Positions 13,701 to 24,806 of a stretch of 64,000 nt of DNA are shown here, one piece after another (the stretch's first letter is position 1; each line of letters opens with the position of its first letter). The position numbers and the translations under genes are program-made. The notes under the pieces were generated by a model. It was given only the letters and a program-made list of their open reading frames with translations. It was not told where the DNA came from and did no database searches. The stretch is from Leuctra nigra (lineage: Eukaryota > Arthropoda > Insecta > Plecoptera > Leuctridae): positions 18,924,770 through 18,988,769 of the forward strand of contig OW203768.1 of assembly GCA_934045905.1 (NCBI GenBank), written 5' to 3'.

Positions 13701-16700
13701 TGAAAAAATTGTATTTTGCGAACACAAGCAATTTCCTTAGCAAATTCTAGCCAAGAAAAGGCTCGGCATAACAATGGGGCATTGTGCGCAAGCAGGTAAA
13801 GTAAGGGGACAGCAAAATAAAATGATCCTTTTCCAATCCACAGACCGCCTGCTGGTTACACTCATACAGTGCGAACAAACTTGCTCCTTTCTTTTGCTTG
13901 CAAACTTATACTTGACATTTACATGGATTTCAGAACGCAACTGGCACCGAGCATGAACCGAGCGGGGACTCACCACTTGCTGGCGGGGTCCGTGATCGGC
14001 TTGGCGGCACAGATGAGCGAGCCGACAAGCAGGTTGCTCGAGGAGCGCGGCTGCAGGAAGCGCACCAGGCTGGCCACGTTGACGAACATGTCGTCGTCGG
14101 TCTTCATCACGTAGCGCACGGTGCGACACCGTAGCGTCACCCACTTCAACATCATCACGGACTTTACAGTCAGGTTGTTGTAGCTGTCGATGAAGCCCTC
14201 CTGGATGATGTCGCCGAACTGCAGATTCTCCTCTTCCACAGCCTCCTGGAAATCAAGGAAAAATTGTGAATCATGTGTGAATAATTCGTGTTTTCAGGCT
14301 GACCAGATGGCAGCACTGACAATGCGTCTATAACAACCATGACACGCAATTGTCATGGTTACGCGCATTGCTTTGTTGTTGTTGACGTTGGTTTGGTGTC
14401 ATGGCCGTTTTGTGCGGAATCGAAGTGTGAGTGAAGTGGAATAACTTGTGAGTAGTGATAAGACTTCAATTTATGTTTTCCACCAGATTCTTTACTATTG
14501 TGGTTCATTTCCGAAGATAATAAGTAGGTAGGTACTGCCTTTCTGATTAAAATGACATTGACATTGACAACATCAATAAAAATGGCGGTCGTGGCCGAAA
14601 CGAAAACGATTACGTCTACAGCACTTATACTTTCTCACACTAGAGTGTGCCCCCTTTGCTCGAAAAGGCGAATACCTACTCGAGAAACTATCTGGATAAT
14701 GTGTTGAGAAGCAAGTGTTTGCATGGCATACAATAGTTGTTTCTCTCTACGCCTTAGGAAAGAGCTGTCAAACTTAATTATATGCTAGAGATATCAAGTA
14801 CAAATCCGACATACATTTTGAAATTAACCCAAAATGTGTTCAAGTTATTGCCCAATTAGGCTGAAAATGTGTAAAATCTGAGAATTTGGTCCCTATGACC
14901 ATGAGAAATTTGAAGTTGATTAGGTAGACAAACAGTAGGTAAATTTTTACTTTTCATCCAAACAGAGTTTTTGCTAAAAAAAAACTATGAAAGCACTATC
15001 AATTCTTCACACATCTGGCTGAGATCAAAACAGATTGCAGGGAAAGCTGACGTAGCACAACAGTATAGGTACCTACTTAATTACGAATCTGTTGAAGACA
15101 GGACGAGACGTGGTAGGTACGTAACAAAATTAATTTGACGTCTTTATTTTGCCAGACTCTTGTCATGCAGTGCGGCCTCAGACATCGGCGAAAGCATTCA
15201 GTGCTGCTGTGCTGCAGCTATAGCAGTCACGAATCCCATATAGAGCGAAGTCAATGCCATCAGAAGCAATTGGGTGTGAGCAATATATTTGATCAATTGG
15301 TTGTTCATTGTGACCGTTGACCTTTAGAGATCAGACGGGAGATCTGGACCAACCTGCATGGTAGCGTTGTCAGGATCTCCGAGCAGGAACACCACTCGGA
15401 CCGGTATGGAGGCGTTCCGAACCGAATCAGTCGACGCCCACGTCTCCCTGATAGCCAACCGCGCGTCGGCATTCTGCACGGCCGAGCAGACCACCACCAA
15501 TAGGAACAGAGGGGAGGAGCAGACCTCCGACTGAGGGATCAACGTGGTCACGTTGTTGGGCAGAATGTAGAGCTTCAGGTCTCGGGACGTATTCCGTGAC
15601 CAGCCCACAATAATAGCTGAAACAAAGATTGTTATTAGATTAAACAAACTAAAAAGTTATATAGTACACCACCGGAATTGTGTATGTAATTCCTAAGCTA
15701 CGTGCTACCAAATTAAGTACCTATTTGACAATCAATTGGTCAAAGAAATATTTGACCAGTCAAATCCATCCCAATATAGGCTAATACCGGCCTGAGCAAA
15801 CGAACAACCTTACGGTCCAAAGACTACGGTCTCTCTACATATCTGTATATTTAAATAAGTACAGTTTTAATAAATTCAGCGTGAATTTCCTAGTACTGGA
15901 TGTATCAAAATTGCACACAAAATCTTCCACGATCCTTCTTTTTTAAGAGATGCTTTTTTAAAAAAATTACTGAATTTATTGCTCCCCAAATTTATTCTAA
16001 GATCAATACGTAACAACTCTGCAAATAAAAAGCAATTTTTCATGTGGTAAATCAACTTTCTCGAAATAATTAGAACTCAAAAGGAAGTTATCCGTGCGAC
16101 AACGAATAAAGTTCACCAAATTTAATCAAGAAATATCAAATATTTCCGGAGGTGTAACCCGCGCGCATCCGCGTCTTCTGTCGAGGCCTCTCCCCGACCC
16201 ACCCTCGTTGCTTCGTCGAAACCGTTATCCACCTCCCCTCATAAAAATGTCTCCGGAAAATAGTATTTTTTGTGACCCGCAATCATATTTAAATTTTCAA
16301 AGCGGCCCTTCAGCCAAAAAGATTGCTCAAGCCTGCCATAATACAAATACAATAGCACATTGAGAAATGAAGAATGCAGTTAATTTCTTAATTTCTTAAA
16401 TGTTTCCATATATCTTACTTTTTTAGATTCTTTACAATGTTCAGTTCAATTTCTATTCTTCACTATCATCTTTATAATAGTGTAGATTAGGTATCCCGTA
16501 TCCTTTCCAGATTTTTGAGATTTGCATTTTTTAATTTATTCACATTGTATATACAAATAGGTAGTAAGTAATTTTCATTATTTAAATGTAATTGTAATTT
16601 ATTATTGAATAGTAAGCTGGATTTCACAGACAACCATGTTTATGGACAGCCGTCAATAAATTGATTTTCTCTTTAATGACAGGAATAATCAATTATGTCA

Positions 16701-19700
16701 CGGGCACGGCACATGTATGCCATATGAATTAATTATCGAGATAACTCTCCAATTAAAATTTCCACCAGGAGTGCCCGACAAATAAGTGGCGCATTTGATT
16801 GCATATTATCTTATCAAGCAGGCATGCACATCCTGTTATAGTTCTTTGTACGTAACTTGCACAATATGCGTCAGGGCCGTTGTAACTTTTAACATCCCTA
16901 GCATTTGAAATCCTGCTGAAAAATAATCTTTAAGTTCGTTCAAGTTTCAAGTTCAAACTGAATAGAATAGAATAGAATTTTCGTTATTTTGCATTATATC
17001 AAATACGGTATAGACATAGGTACTAGAGTAGTAGGATAATAATGGGCGTACCCATGCTAAAAGGAGTAAAATGATTATCAGGGAAATTCTTGCAAAATAT
17101 CTTGACAAGATTTTTCAGAAGAGAGTAAAATTAAATCATAAATGGGAGCCATTTAAGAACTTGGTACCACCAAATATTGCCAGAGGTGGCAGGTCAGAGA
17201 GCAGACTTATTGAGACGAAAATCCTGACCCTCCCAGGCATGCTAATTAAGTAGTTGTTGATTCATTCCAATCCAAATCTCCCCTCCCCTCCCTCAAAGTG
17301 ATCTCAATGACAATTCCACCAGATTCACCCACTGTTGACCCCCAAATAACATCAAGTCATTCCTCTTGGAAGAAGTGACTTCCTCTCTCAACCCAAATGC
17401 CACTTGATTTACAAGAATGTACCTTTTGCTCGCAAAAAATACCTGCAGTGACTGACAGTTTTATACATTTTAAAATTTAAAATTTGGATTTCTGGGAAAC
17501 ACACTACTGGGAAATTTTTGTTGCCGTTAGCTTAAGTAGTACATACAATAGGCAACTCTATTATTTTTCCTTCATAAATAAACTAGACCCCATACCTATA
17601 AAAGTTTTATTTGTCTTAAAGTCCGATATCTTCAATGGTAACTCTCACATTGAAATAAAGTTCGTTCACGATTAGAATAGCAAGCCCGTGTACTACTGTA
17701 GTCAAGCGAGCATTTGTAAACCTACACATGTAAATATCAATTATCAAACAATATGTACAAGACAACTGTAGATAAAGATAAATCAATTTTATTGAAGTTT
17801 TCTAATATTTTCTACTATTAAAAAGTGTATTTCACATACTGTATACAATTTCAATAATACTAGGAAAACGCTCTGTGTAACGCGTTGATAAGCGAGCACG
17901 GATACGTGCAACACCTCGAACCATAATCAATAATATACGTAAAACAATTGAAATCTAGAAGCACGATCCATTAAATTATATTAAAAAAATGAATTTGCTT
18001 CTCATTGCAAGTAACACTACACTCATGTGTATTTATTGGAATATTTAGGTATTATGGATTAATACAAAATAAAAATACATAGATTCAATCCACAAAATAG
18101 ACCATTATCTAAGTGCTAGTAGAGCAAACCTAATTTAAGAAATATTATCCAAACAGACCGTTCCGTTTAATAGAGCTTACCTAACACATTGCTTACCTAA
18201 CATAAACCTAACTCGTTGGATCTATAAGAAACATATCGACTAAATAAATAAAATATTTTATAAAATTAATTTCAATTAACAACTAACCAAACTGTTTCTA
18301 CAATCAAGCAGACTTGCTGGTCTACAAATAATTAGCTCAACCTTTAAAAGGATTTAAAGTAAGACTGCATGTTAAAACTCTTATTATAACCTATACCTAC
18401 ATTAATTACATCTTCTTCAAGAAAATAATATAAAACCTAAGTATAACCTAGCAGGTATTGCTATAACTATATATCATACCGTAAAACGTATTCTAACAAT
18501 AAAATAGATAGGCAGCTGCTTGCTTCCAAGCTGTTTTGAATGGGGCGCATCGAGCGGCCGCAACGGACTCCTCGAACCTACAATGCTATTTATATGGGAA
18601 AACATGATTTTTTTTTATTTATGGACGGATCTTTCTCAAAAACTATACAGGTCTAAGTTAGTATGAGATGAAGGTGTGTGCAAAATTTCAGATCGATACG
18701 TTGACCGGTGCGACGTGGGTTGAACCAGCAAAAAAAAAAAAAACAAAAAACAAACACACACACAGAGAAAGTGCCGCAAGAGTCAAGTGGAGACGCTCGC
18801 TCCGCTCGCTTAACAAAGAAGATAGTCTTGCCATTGACAGGGCAGTGTTCATGTGACCGACCAATGAAAGACGTGATCGACTTGCTATTCTAATCGTGAA
18901 TGAACTTTAACACTAGCAAGCATTTTGGTGAGAAAAACAGTGCGAGTGGATTGACTGCGCTCTATTCGAGAAAATAAGGAACACAACTGACCTCTGGTGG
19001 ATTTAGTGGTACTAGGTAAATGGCGGCTATCAAGGGCGCATTTGCATAAATATAAATACAAATATTTGATATAGGTAGTAGTTTGTTATGGCCAAGAAAG
19101 TAAATTTATAACTAAACATCAATTTCATTTATTTTTTGTTTTTTCACTGCTTTATGGAAACACAAAATGTAAAAACAAACAAATTAATATGTGGACCTGA
19201 TAGTAGCCATCTTGCCAGAAGTGGCTCCATCACGTATCACTTATTTGTGGGAATAATGTACACCTACCAAGATCTTGATTCTAGGCAAAGTTTCAGAAGG
19301 GTCTGCAAGGGGGGTCTGCAAGGGGGGTCTGCAGTAAAAGGGTTTTACTCAGCAAAATTACCAAGATCTTGCCAATAATAGCAAGTTATTGTAGGTTTTT
19401 GTTTACCTATAGGTCTGTACCTTCCTAAGATCTAGACAATAAAAAAATTTCAAGATTGACATGATCTTGCTAAGATCTTCCTAAATATTGCAAGACCTTG
19501 TCAAGATTTTTCAGGGGAAAAAAGTGTTAAAGAATAAGGGATAAATTATGTTACCTAGGTACTATGTTAAATTGTGTCAAATTTAGACAGGAAGTACCTA
19601 GTAAAGATTGGACGTCGACTATAAATAGTAGACTAGGTATGTTCTTATCTACGTCTATTACCTACCTACCTACCTACCATAACTACGCCTAGAACATTCT

Positions 19701-20005
19701 TGAGGAAAAATGTGTGGAACGGGAACCTTAATAATCAAACAATACAAGCATAAGGTACATACCTAGATTTATAATATTAATCCTAGTGTTCACGAACCTG
19801 AAGGCGAGTTGACTTGCTGGCTGCGTGTCTGATGATATGTTACCGGAACGTAGGCAATCACCAGAAAGAACATAAACAACGAACACACTCCGAGGCAGCG
19901 GTAGAACTTGCGTTGATTTACATCGTCGCCGCTCGCTCGGCCCTTCGCTTCGTAGTTGTACTTGGAGGGACGGACCTCGTACGGGATCAACAAGACTCGC
20001 TCCAT
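4728..20005 (-). CDS. Beta-1,3-galactosyltransferase (GT31 family), complete
   Basis: Golgi type II membrane glycosyltransferase that transfers galactose in beta-1,3 linkage from UDP-Gal. Five exons on the minus strand: 20005-19798, 15616-15354, 14245-13974, 13484-13336 and 4996-4728, each with GT-AG borders and matching phases, 386 aa in total. The N-terminal cytoplasmic tail is followed by a signal anchor at about residues 35-57 (FYRCLGVCSLFMFFLVIAYV). GT31 motifs appear in order: ARLAIRETW (121-129), KTDDDMFVN (205-213, the DxD-type metal/UDP site), PNYLSGTGYVMS (261-272) and LEDVYLTG (291-298). NxS/T sites include NTS, NVT, NAT and NLT. The C-terminal tail after WLQMEA is alanine/threonine-rich. 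Length and motif order fit B3GALT1/2/5-like enzymes; the exact acceptor cannot be told, so no symbol is given. Intron 4 (8.3 kb) contains a gypsy retrotransposon in the opposite orientation. Confidence 0.92.
5217..5334. repeat. Foldback element (about 50-bp imperfect arms) in B3GALT intron 4
   Basis: AGGCTGCATTTCACCA at the left returns as its reverse complement at the right end. Inside, AACCCGGGTTAGAGGCGGTA and its inverse form the stem around a short GAGGCTCC centre. No coding potential. It has the look of a small foldback MITE. Confidence 0.75.
5531..5926. mobile_element. hAT-type MITE, 8-bp TSD AGTACTTC
   Basis: Ends TAGAGATGTAAA and TTTACATCTCTA are inverted repeats. AGTACTTC is duplicated directly outside (5523-5530 and 5927-5934), the 8-bp target duplication expected of hAT transposases. 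The subterminal regions are built of GGTAATATTACC palindromes. No transposase is present. Confidence 0.85.
6213..7230 (+). repeat. 5' LTR of the gypsy element
   Basis: TG...CA ends. A possible TATA-like CTATTTAAG occurs near 6740 and an AATAAA poly(A) signal at 7029-7034, giving a plausible U3-R-U5 order. The small open frames inside recur in the other LTR and are not genes. Confidence 0.95.
7232..7255 (+). promoter_or_regulatory. Putative primer-binding site
   Basis: Directly after the 5' LTR the sequence reads TGGCGCACACAACGTGGGGC. It resembles the tRNA-Lys type primer site TGGCGC-CCAACGTGGGGC with a small insertion. The position is right for a PBS; the primer assignment is inference. Confidence 0.55.
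7468..8547 (+). CDS. gag: Gag polyprotein of the gypsy element
   Basis: 359-aa ORF starting at the first ATG after the PBS (MDEAESLEEIHALSERL). The N-terminal half is predicted helical. The middle carries the capsid-like segment LFKEAIDFFEGQARLWFRAV. The C-terminus is a nucleocapsid with a zinc knuckle CWNCSQEGHRYRTC (CX2CX4HX4C, residues 310-323). A second knuckle at 331-344 has the same spacing, but isoleucine replaces the histidine ligand (CFGCGQPGILRYQC), so it probably binds zinc poorly or not at all. Gag packages element RNA into particles. Its 3' end overlaps pol, which lies in the -1 frame. Confidence 0.92.
   Translation: MDEAESLEEIHALSERLQTVVTLIDNFDGDNTQCRSIDIKLTGLTRRLALVTNAENDVVAAKDILTRSLAKAKSDFQIVRDAVDEYDAMNTSLPPKPKPALKKMKPIMEWGIKFSGDCSGSSVSGFLEKVQDVMVARNATKEDLFKEAIDFFEGQARLWFRAVRSTLTSWDDLGRALRTEYQPADYDDRLYDEIRSRTQGDYESVGVYFAVMNTLFSRLSVTVSDQDRLATIRKNVHPYFLEKLSLEKPKTVDQLRTMCKSLEFAKTQVEQFRPPPVNHLLEPDLGYVSPRKPQRHPIAAMETKSIRAKCWNCSQEGHRYRTCQDKLTRFCFGCGQPGILRYQCTTCRCKQGNRTGNRQ
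8445..11672 (+). CDS. pol: Pol polyprotein of the gypsy element (PR-RT-RNaseH-IN)
   Basis: The frame is open from 8445 to the TAG at 11670-11672, about 1,075 codons, with no internal stop. Domains in order: aspartic protease LLDSGSSRTIV (Asp codon at 8697); reverse transcriptase from SPIRLVEKPNGKYRVCVDFR to the catalytic FVYLDDIV (YLDD at 9621-9632); RNase H TDASGVGLGAVL and ATELECLAVLWAVEKW; integrase HHCC zinc finger (HDNPTAGHLG...CPTCQR) and D,D(35)E core with Asp at 10851, Asp at 11031 and Glu at 11136. The D-E spacing is exactly 35. It overlaps the end of gag by about 100 nt in the -1 frame. I find no canonical X XXY YYZ slippery heptamer in the overlap. All catalytic residues are present, so it looks intact. 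Confidence 0.95.
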   Translation, partial: VDAILFWVWSTRNSPIPVHHLPMQTGKPNRESTVRSPPLPSVSATRKNNIIPNIYFNYLLLKSDNDARPHLEVKVFGYPLLGLLDSGSSRTIVGAQGWKILQELGLRINRHARQVVSVANGNPCKVEGVMDTPIELYGRVCTLPILVVPQVTALLVLGTDFWKAMQLMPDLAAGTWTFATSTEICNAIDSAPILQDRDTLTADQQRRLKDLTSRHLQRMGSQLGVTTMVEHRIDTGQAVPVKQRYYPVSPIIQEILNKELDQMLADDVVEPSTSSWSSPIRLVEKPNGKYRVCVDFRQVNALSKKDAYPLPFVSQILDRLRNARFLSSLDIKSAYWQVPLEEGSRDKTAFTVPGRGLFQFKKMPMGLHNSPATWQRLIDNVLGHDLEPFLFVYLDDIVVATQTFEQHYNILDRVFKRLIAAGLTLNGEKCEFCRSSLRFLGYVIDARGLRVNPDKVAAILNVPTPTNVKEVRRFVGVASWYRRFIPDFATRLEPLTSMQRKNQKFLWTDAADRAFNDVKNLLIEAPILSCPDFSIPFQVQTDASGVGLGAVLYQIFPEGERVIAYASKTLTQSEKKFSATELECLAVLWAVEKWRPYLEGYTFTVHTDHASLLWLHNLKDPHGRLARWAIRLQQFNFSIVHRKGKDNVVADFLSRAPLEHLALVNFPNPVIDPWYRKTMDLVTTYPERYPAWRVEDNVMYKYVTADRKLLDPAAEWKIVVPKEAREAVFAECHDNPTAGHLGIYKTCRRIIDKYYWPKLRMDTARYIRRCPTCQRVKVEQKLPAGQMGRERNVDGPWRRISADLMGPMPRSTSGNKYLLVVTDTFSKYSLLFPLRSATAKLVAQKIEDEVFLVYGTAEILVCDNGPEFIGAPFKKMAQDYHCTLHYNAKRHPQANPTERTNRTVLGMLRSYITDNHKLWDKNVPKIGCALRTAVNEVTGYTPAYVNFGRELILCGTDHRRIDMAEIVADRVDKMQGLKSIFTDIRARLKRAHQQNAVRYNLRRRPLEFHVGDRVLKRDFHLSNAADNYAAKLAPRYEGPFEISKKTSPLIYRLKDLDGRDIGTWHIKDLRSYYDS
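11737..12754 (+). repeat. 3' LTR of the gypsy element
   Basis: Same length as the 5' LTR and identical in every stretch compared by eye. The AATAAA equivalent is at 12553-12558. Followed by the CTAT target duplication. Confidence 0.95.
12755..13335. other. Remainder of B3GALT intron 4
   Basis: AT-rich intronic sequence between the gypsy element and exon 4. I see no repeat or exon in it. Confidence 0.5.
14246..15353. other. B3GALT intron 2
   Basis: A 1.1-kb intron with no recognisable exon, RNA or transposon. Short open frames in it are antisense or random. Confidence 0.5.
15617..19797. other. B3GALT intron 1
   Basis: A 4.2-kb intron. It holds the TIR element at 17658-18907 and a short tandem repeat of GTCTGCAAGGGG units near 19299-19335. 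There is also a weak inverted TTTCCGGAG/CTCCGGAAA pair near 16142-16259. The rest is anonymous AT-rich sequence. Confidence 0.5.
17658..18907. mobile_element. TIR DNA transposon, AAGTTCGTTCACGATTAG family
   Basis: AAGTTCGTTCACGATTAGAA at the left and TTCTAATCGTGAATGAACTT at the right form near-perfect inverted repeats. TA flanks both sides (17656-17657, 18908-18909). 1,250 bp, no transposase ORF. A shorter relative with the same type of end lies at 30382-30704, and its 21-nt internal string ACTAGGAAAACGCTCTGTGT recurs near 63437. Confidence 0.7.
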
Positions 20006-21047
20006 TCAGCGGCTGGCTCCTAGAAACCCATCTAGAAACAAGGCTGCATATCAGAGAAAGGGGATCAAGCTAAATTCCAGGGAGGGATTAAATAATTTGG
20101 GTAATTTTATGACTTGTGTCCTTGATACTTGTTTGCACAACATGCATGGTAAATAAAGTTGAGCTTAACATCCTGATAGGTACTACACTGGAATTCCTAC
20201 CACAATTACAGTTGTAATAAATCTACCTACTTGTAGGTACAGTAGATTCCCAATGAAACAAGTTGTTAATAGCACAATAGAGTAAACAACAATATGACGT
20301 CAGTAATAAATATCATAACACTTTATTATCTGGCTCATAGTCATGAGATTGGCCATGGAATTGTGAGACAGCATTTTAAACTTGAAGTAACTAACCTGTA
20401 ATGAGCCAGCAAACCGTGGTAACGACCGTGGTATCATCACAAGACCCTGCATAAATCACTGAAGCAAAACTGCCTTCCCGTCTAGGCTTATCACTTGAAA
20501 TGTTGACAAGGTGTTTTCCTAGCCTGTATGGCAGGTAGGTTTGCAGGTAGGTAGGTTAGCATGTAGAAACATAAAACACCTATATTTTCAGTAATACAAA
20601 ACTTTTTGTACTCTAATGCTTATTCGACGAAGGAGAACATATAGAACTAAAAATATAAAACGACACAACGTTTGAATAAGATATTACAAGTTAATTAGGT
20701 ACAAAAAATAAAATTTTGAGATTCACATCTCCGCGATGACAGGTAGCCATTTTGCAATTCACATGCCGGAAGTTCACTCACCGTGCCGTACTGTTGAATT
20801 CACACATGACGTCATGTCACCGAGGATTGTGATTGGCTGTAACAAAACATTCCTCAATCAATTTTCCCGCCTCGGATTTAAAACTAATAATTTTGACATC
20901 ACCACCAGCCTCGAGCTCAAGGCTCAAGAGATAATAATAATAATAATAATAATGTAATTTATTGAGCACATAAAATAGGTACATAATTGGTCTGTATTCA
21001 ACAATCGAGTCGTTGATCTTCCATACATCCATCTCTTCTCTTCAGCT
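20006..21047. other. Upstream region of B3GALT
   Basis: Sequence 5' of the galactosyltransferase start codon; promoter and 5' UTR must lie here, but no motif can be fixed. An (ATA)n run near 20929-20953 followed by AT-rich sequence looks like the 3' tail of a truncated non-LTR element. Confidence 0.4.
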
Positions 21048-21692
21048 TAGGGTGTCCATATTTAGAAATGGGAAAATCGGGACAGTTTTGGGTTACAATG
21101 GGGGGTCTGGGGGGAAGGCCCCCCAGCAACACGCGGGTACGGGCCGCGCAGGCCCGGTAAAATTTTGAAATTCAAGAATGAAAAAGAGCCATTTCTATGC
21201 GTTTTGGACTTGAATTTTCAGCGATTTTGATCACCTAAAATTGCTAGTTCACAATTATAGAAATTATGTTTCAAAGTATTAGTTTCCGTATATATTCTCA
21301 AAAATTTGCTTAGTGGAAGGATATTGCAAAGTCGCCCAAATCGGCGACAAAAACAAAAAGTTGGTCGCGATATGGTAGGGTTAAGTCCCCCAATCTGGCA
21401 ACCATGATGTCCATAACAGTCAAAGCAAATTGGACAAAGTCAGCTGGCTGTCAGTCAAGTGGCCAGTGGCTATCGAGACTCGAGATGGCTGTGAACAAAC
21501 TGTTCAATCACTGCACAGGCAATAGATACATAGCAGAATATTCGCCGTGCGGCAAATTATGAATTTACAAAAACACGGTAACATGTCAAAAATCGGGACA
21601 AAAGGCGTCCCGTTTGATGGTCGTGGGGACAGCGGGACAGGTTGCTAGAAAACGGGACTGTCCCGGCAAAATCGGGACGAATGGACACCCTA
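21048..21692. mobile_element. hAT-type element, 8-bp TSD CTTCAGCT
   Basis: Ends TAGGGTGTCCAT and ATGGACACCCTA are inverted, and GGGACAG/CTGTCCC continue the symmetry. CTTCAGCT is duplicated at 21040-21047 and 21693-21700. It contains the GC-rich GGCCCCCCAGC...GCGGGT module also seen in two other hAT elements of this window. No transposase. Confidence 0.88.
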
Positions 21693-21935
21693 CTTCAGCT
21701 GCTTCACATCTTCACCATTTACCTACTTCTTCTTAATTCATAATAGTCATTAAAATTGTGCTTCAATATCAGTGGTAATATTGGAAGAACATCCAAGCAT
21801 TTGCTTTTTAGCTGAGGGAAAACCACTGAAAAAACATTCTCAGCAGGATGTAATCTTGATTCTATCACTGGATCACTGGATTCTATCCAAAAGATTATTA
21901 GACAGTCTTGTGGTGTTAAGGACTGATAGGATTAA

Positions 21936-23155
21936 CCCTCCAAGTGCCAACGTCGATTTTTTCGACACTTGAAACTGTATTTCTAGTGCCAACGTCGATT
22001 TTTTCGACACTTCGTAAAATTGGGGCCCTAAATTTTATTTAAGGGCGCACAGTGTATTTTATTGGTGGATTTGTTTATTTGATCAATAGTGGATCAATTG
22101 TTGAGCTGGATCAGTCGGTAAAATTACTTTAGAAGGCCGTGAAACATGATTCATAAAGATGGTGGTGAATTCTCGCCTATAGGGCACTAGCCAAACTTTT
22201 TCCCGCTATTGTGCTGCAGCGCTGCCATCGGGAGTGAGTAAGAAGTGTGAAGTAAGCTTTGAAGTAAGCTGTTCGTGCCACTCAAAATTAAAACTCGCGA
22301 AACTTTATTTTGACAGGCGTAAGAAGATGTACTTACTGTTTAGATACATATATTTTTTACTCTAGTATAATAAAACGTGTAAAAATAAGAAGATAGTGCA
22401 ATATCTTAAGCAAATTCGATTTCAATCTGAAGCGACACCCTCTCAATTGTTTTAATAGAAAGTTACAAAATTCCATTGTGCCGTGAGTCAGTTCAAGAAA
22501 GCACTGGAAACAAAAATATTTCTGTGAGCTGTCATTATATGATCAAAATATTGTTATTACACTATCATTTCTAATAATTATCCACTCTTTCGGTAAATAA
22601 CCAAATATCAACATTAATTCTTATAATATAACATGAAAATACGGAGTGTGGGGTAAGAAATACGTTGATTTGAAAAGCACAGCCTCGACGCTAGCGCCAA
22701 AGTGGCCGATCCTGTCGTCCTAGCTTGGCATCGCCCCATTGTTACCATGTGTGCAATTGCGCATGCGCAACTACTAAAATCGACGTATCTTTTATTCTAT
22801 TGCATATAATTGTTTGATTATTTTTTTGGTATTTCTCAGCATTGTAAATTACATTTATTTTGATAAAAACGATCATGGTCATTAGTGATTATTTTGTGCA
22901 AATAATTTGGCAAAATACCTTTTTATTTGTAATTAAATTTTATACGATTAATTATATTTTTAATCAATTGATATTTCGAAAAAAACTAAAATGTCATGCA
23001 CTCATATGATTCTTTGGAGTCTTCTGAAACTTTTAAAACCAATCCCAATATTGTTGATCAATTATTTCATCTTCAAATTAATTTTCCCAATTATGTCCAC
23101 ATTTCTGCTAAATAGGGCTGGCACTATACACTTTTTAGCCTTGGCACTTGTAGGG
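21936..23155. mobile_element. piggyBac-like non-autonomous element (TTAA TSD)
   Basis: CCCTCCAAGTGCCAA at the left and TTGGCACTTGTAGGG at the right are inverted repeats starting with CCC, flanked on both sides by TTAA (21932-21935, 23156-23159). The piece AGTGCCAACGTCGATTTTTT with following CGACACTT occurs twice at the left end (21943 and 21985), each copy containing a small GTCG/CGAC hairpin. No transposase ORF. Confidence 0.78.
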
Positions 23156-24806
23156 TTAAACTACAAAAATTAAAAACATAATAGTAGGTTACCTACCTAT
23201 AAAGTAATATTTTCTTCTAGGCCACGTTTGTCAAAATTCTGTTGCAATCTCGTGGTTTTGACAGGACAGTTACCGACAGTCAGCTGATCTTCAACTTGGA
23301 CTCCTGCATAGACTCTAGTAGTTTCGTTTCATTGAGCCTGGACTCCTATTTTCAGATTGTTGGAGTGCTCCAATAATTGAGCACATGATGACATACCCAA
23401 CAAAGGAGTAGTCAATCAGCGAGATTATTTTGTTCGGTCCGATGTCAGGCCGTGAATCCATATAGGTCCTCTGGCCTGGCACACCTAGCTTTGCCAAGAT
23501 TTCACTGGATTTCAAGCTTTCATAATAATCCAACTAATTTATTCACAACTCTTGTCAATAGTTTGGCTTATCTCGTTTCAAGATCTCTCTCTCATCCTAT
23601 TCCACTGTGGTATGAGCAAATTTCAAATTCGTTTTCATTACAAAATTCCTCTACCCCTAAGGTAATCAATCAGCCCTATTTATCTTTCTATTCTGAATAA
23701 TCGTGCACCACAATTAAATTAAGTAGGTTGTACAGCGAGATTCAGAAGAAAGCGGTTGTAGTGCCCCTGTGCCAGGCAGTGTGCACAGGGGCACTCCGAC
23801 CGCTTTCTTCTGAATCTCACTGTACCTACCTACCTTCATTCACTTTTGTTGATTCAAGGACTTGCAGGATTATTAAATTAACAGGATTTGAAATTTTTCA
23901 GTAGTAACATAGCCTTTTAATATTGTGTTTAATTTGACTGCATATGTACAGGGTCGTACAAGGAATTCTGTTAATAAATTCCGTTGACCTGAATTTACAC
24001 AGCATTATAAAATGTCACAAGACGTAATAATATGCTTACATCATGCATTATTGTATTTTCTCCAACATTTCAGCTCTTGGAAAATCACATTTTAAAAATC
24101 GAGGCCTGCAGACATGGAAAAGCTCGATTATGTGAAAACACAAGCAATAAATTAGCCAAGTATCTGTCTGAAAGCTTTTAATGTAAGCTTGAGTTTTGAT
24201 GTAAAACAAGATTCGTCAGTATTGCGAGGCGCGAAGGTTTCGAAGAAAAAAGAAGACGGTCGAGAATTAAATAAGCTAGGAAATAGATCGCGCCAAGTCC
24301 TCACGTTTCAGAATCTACTCAAAATGTACGTTTAAATATTCAAGACCCATTAGGGTCGTCCTACGTCCAAATTATTCTCGAACAAGTTCCGGCAGATCAA
24401 CATCAGATAGTTTTAAAGCTACACTGTTCGGGATTAGAACCCGATTTCTGTTGGGCAAGAGCCAACTGGTGCTGGCATGACCGTAGCCATTAAGTCCAGC
24501 TTCAACAAGACAATTAACAAGTAAAACAATAATCAATACCTCCTCGAATTGCTAACCCGAGTCTCGACGAACATTACTACAGCAAGGGTTATTTCATGCC
24601 TCCCCGAAAGAAAAAATTACAACAAATTTCATTGGTAATACATAGAAAAAGTAGATGAGATATTGATGAAATTTAGAGATCCGGAAGAATAAGAGGAGAC
24701 AGGAAGGCCCCTTGCTCTATCATGGTATTATTTTAAGCCAACGCCCGCCTGGCGAGACAGCTATCGAGCAGCCAGTTTCCGAGGAGGGGTAATATCTTCG
24801 AGTCTT
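23156..24806. other. Intergenic region downstream of DAZAP2
   Basis: Contains the foldback element at 23731-23824 and, near its upper end, the DAZAP2 3' UTR. Nothing else recognised. Confidence 0.4.
23731..23824. repeat. Foldback element (about 42-bp arms)
   Basis: TACAGCGAGATTCAGAAGAA and its inverse TTCTTCTGAATCTCACTGTA bound the unit, and the arms continue through GTGCCCCTGTGC/GTGCACAGGGGCAC to an 8-nt loop. The arms carry a few mismatches. No coding potential. Confidence 0.78.
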
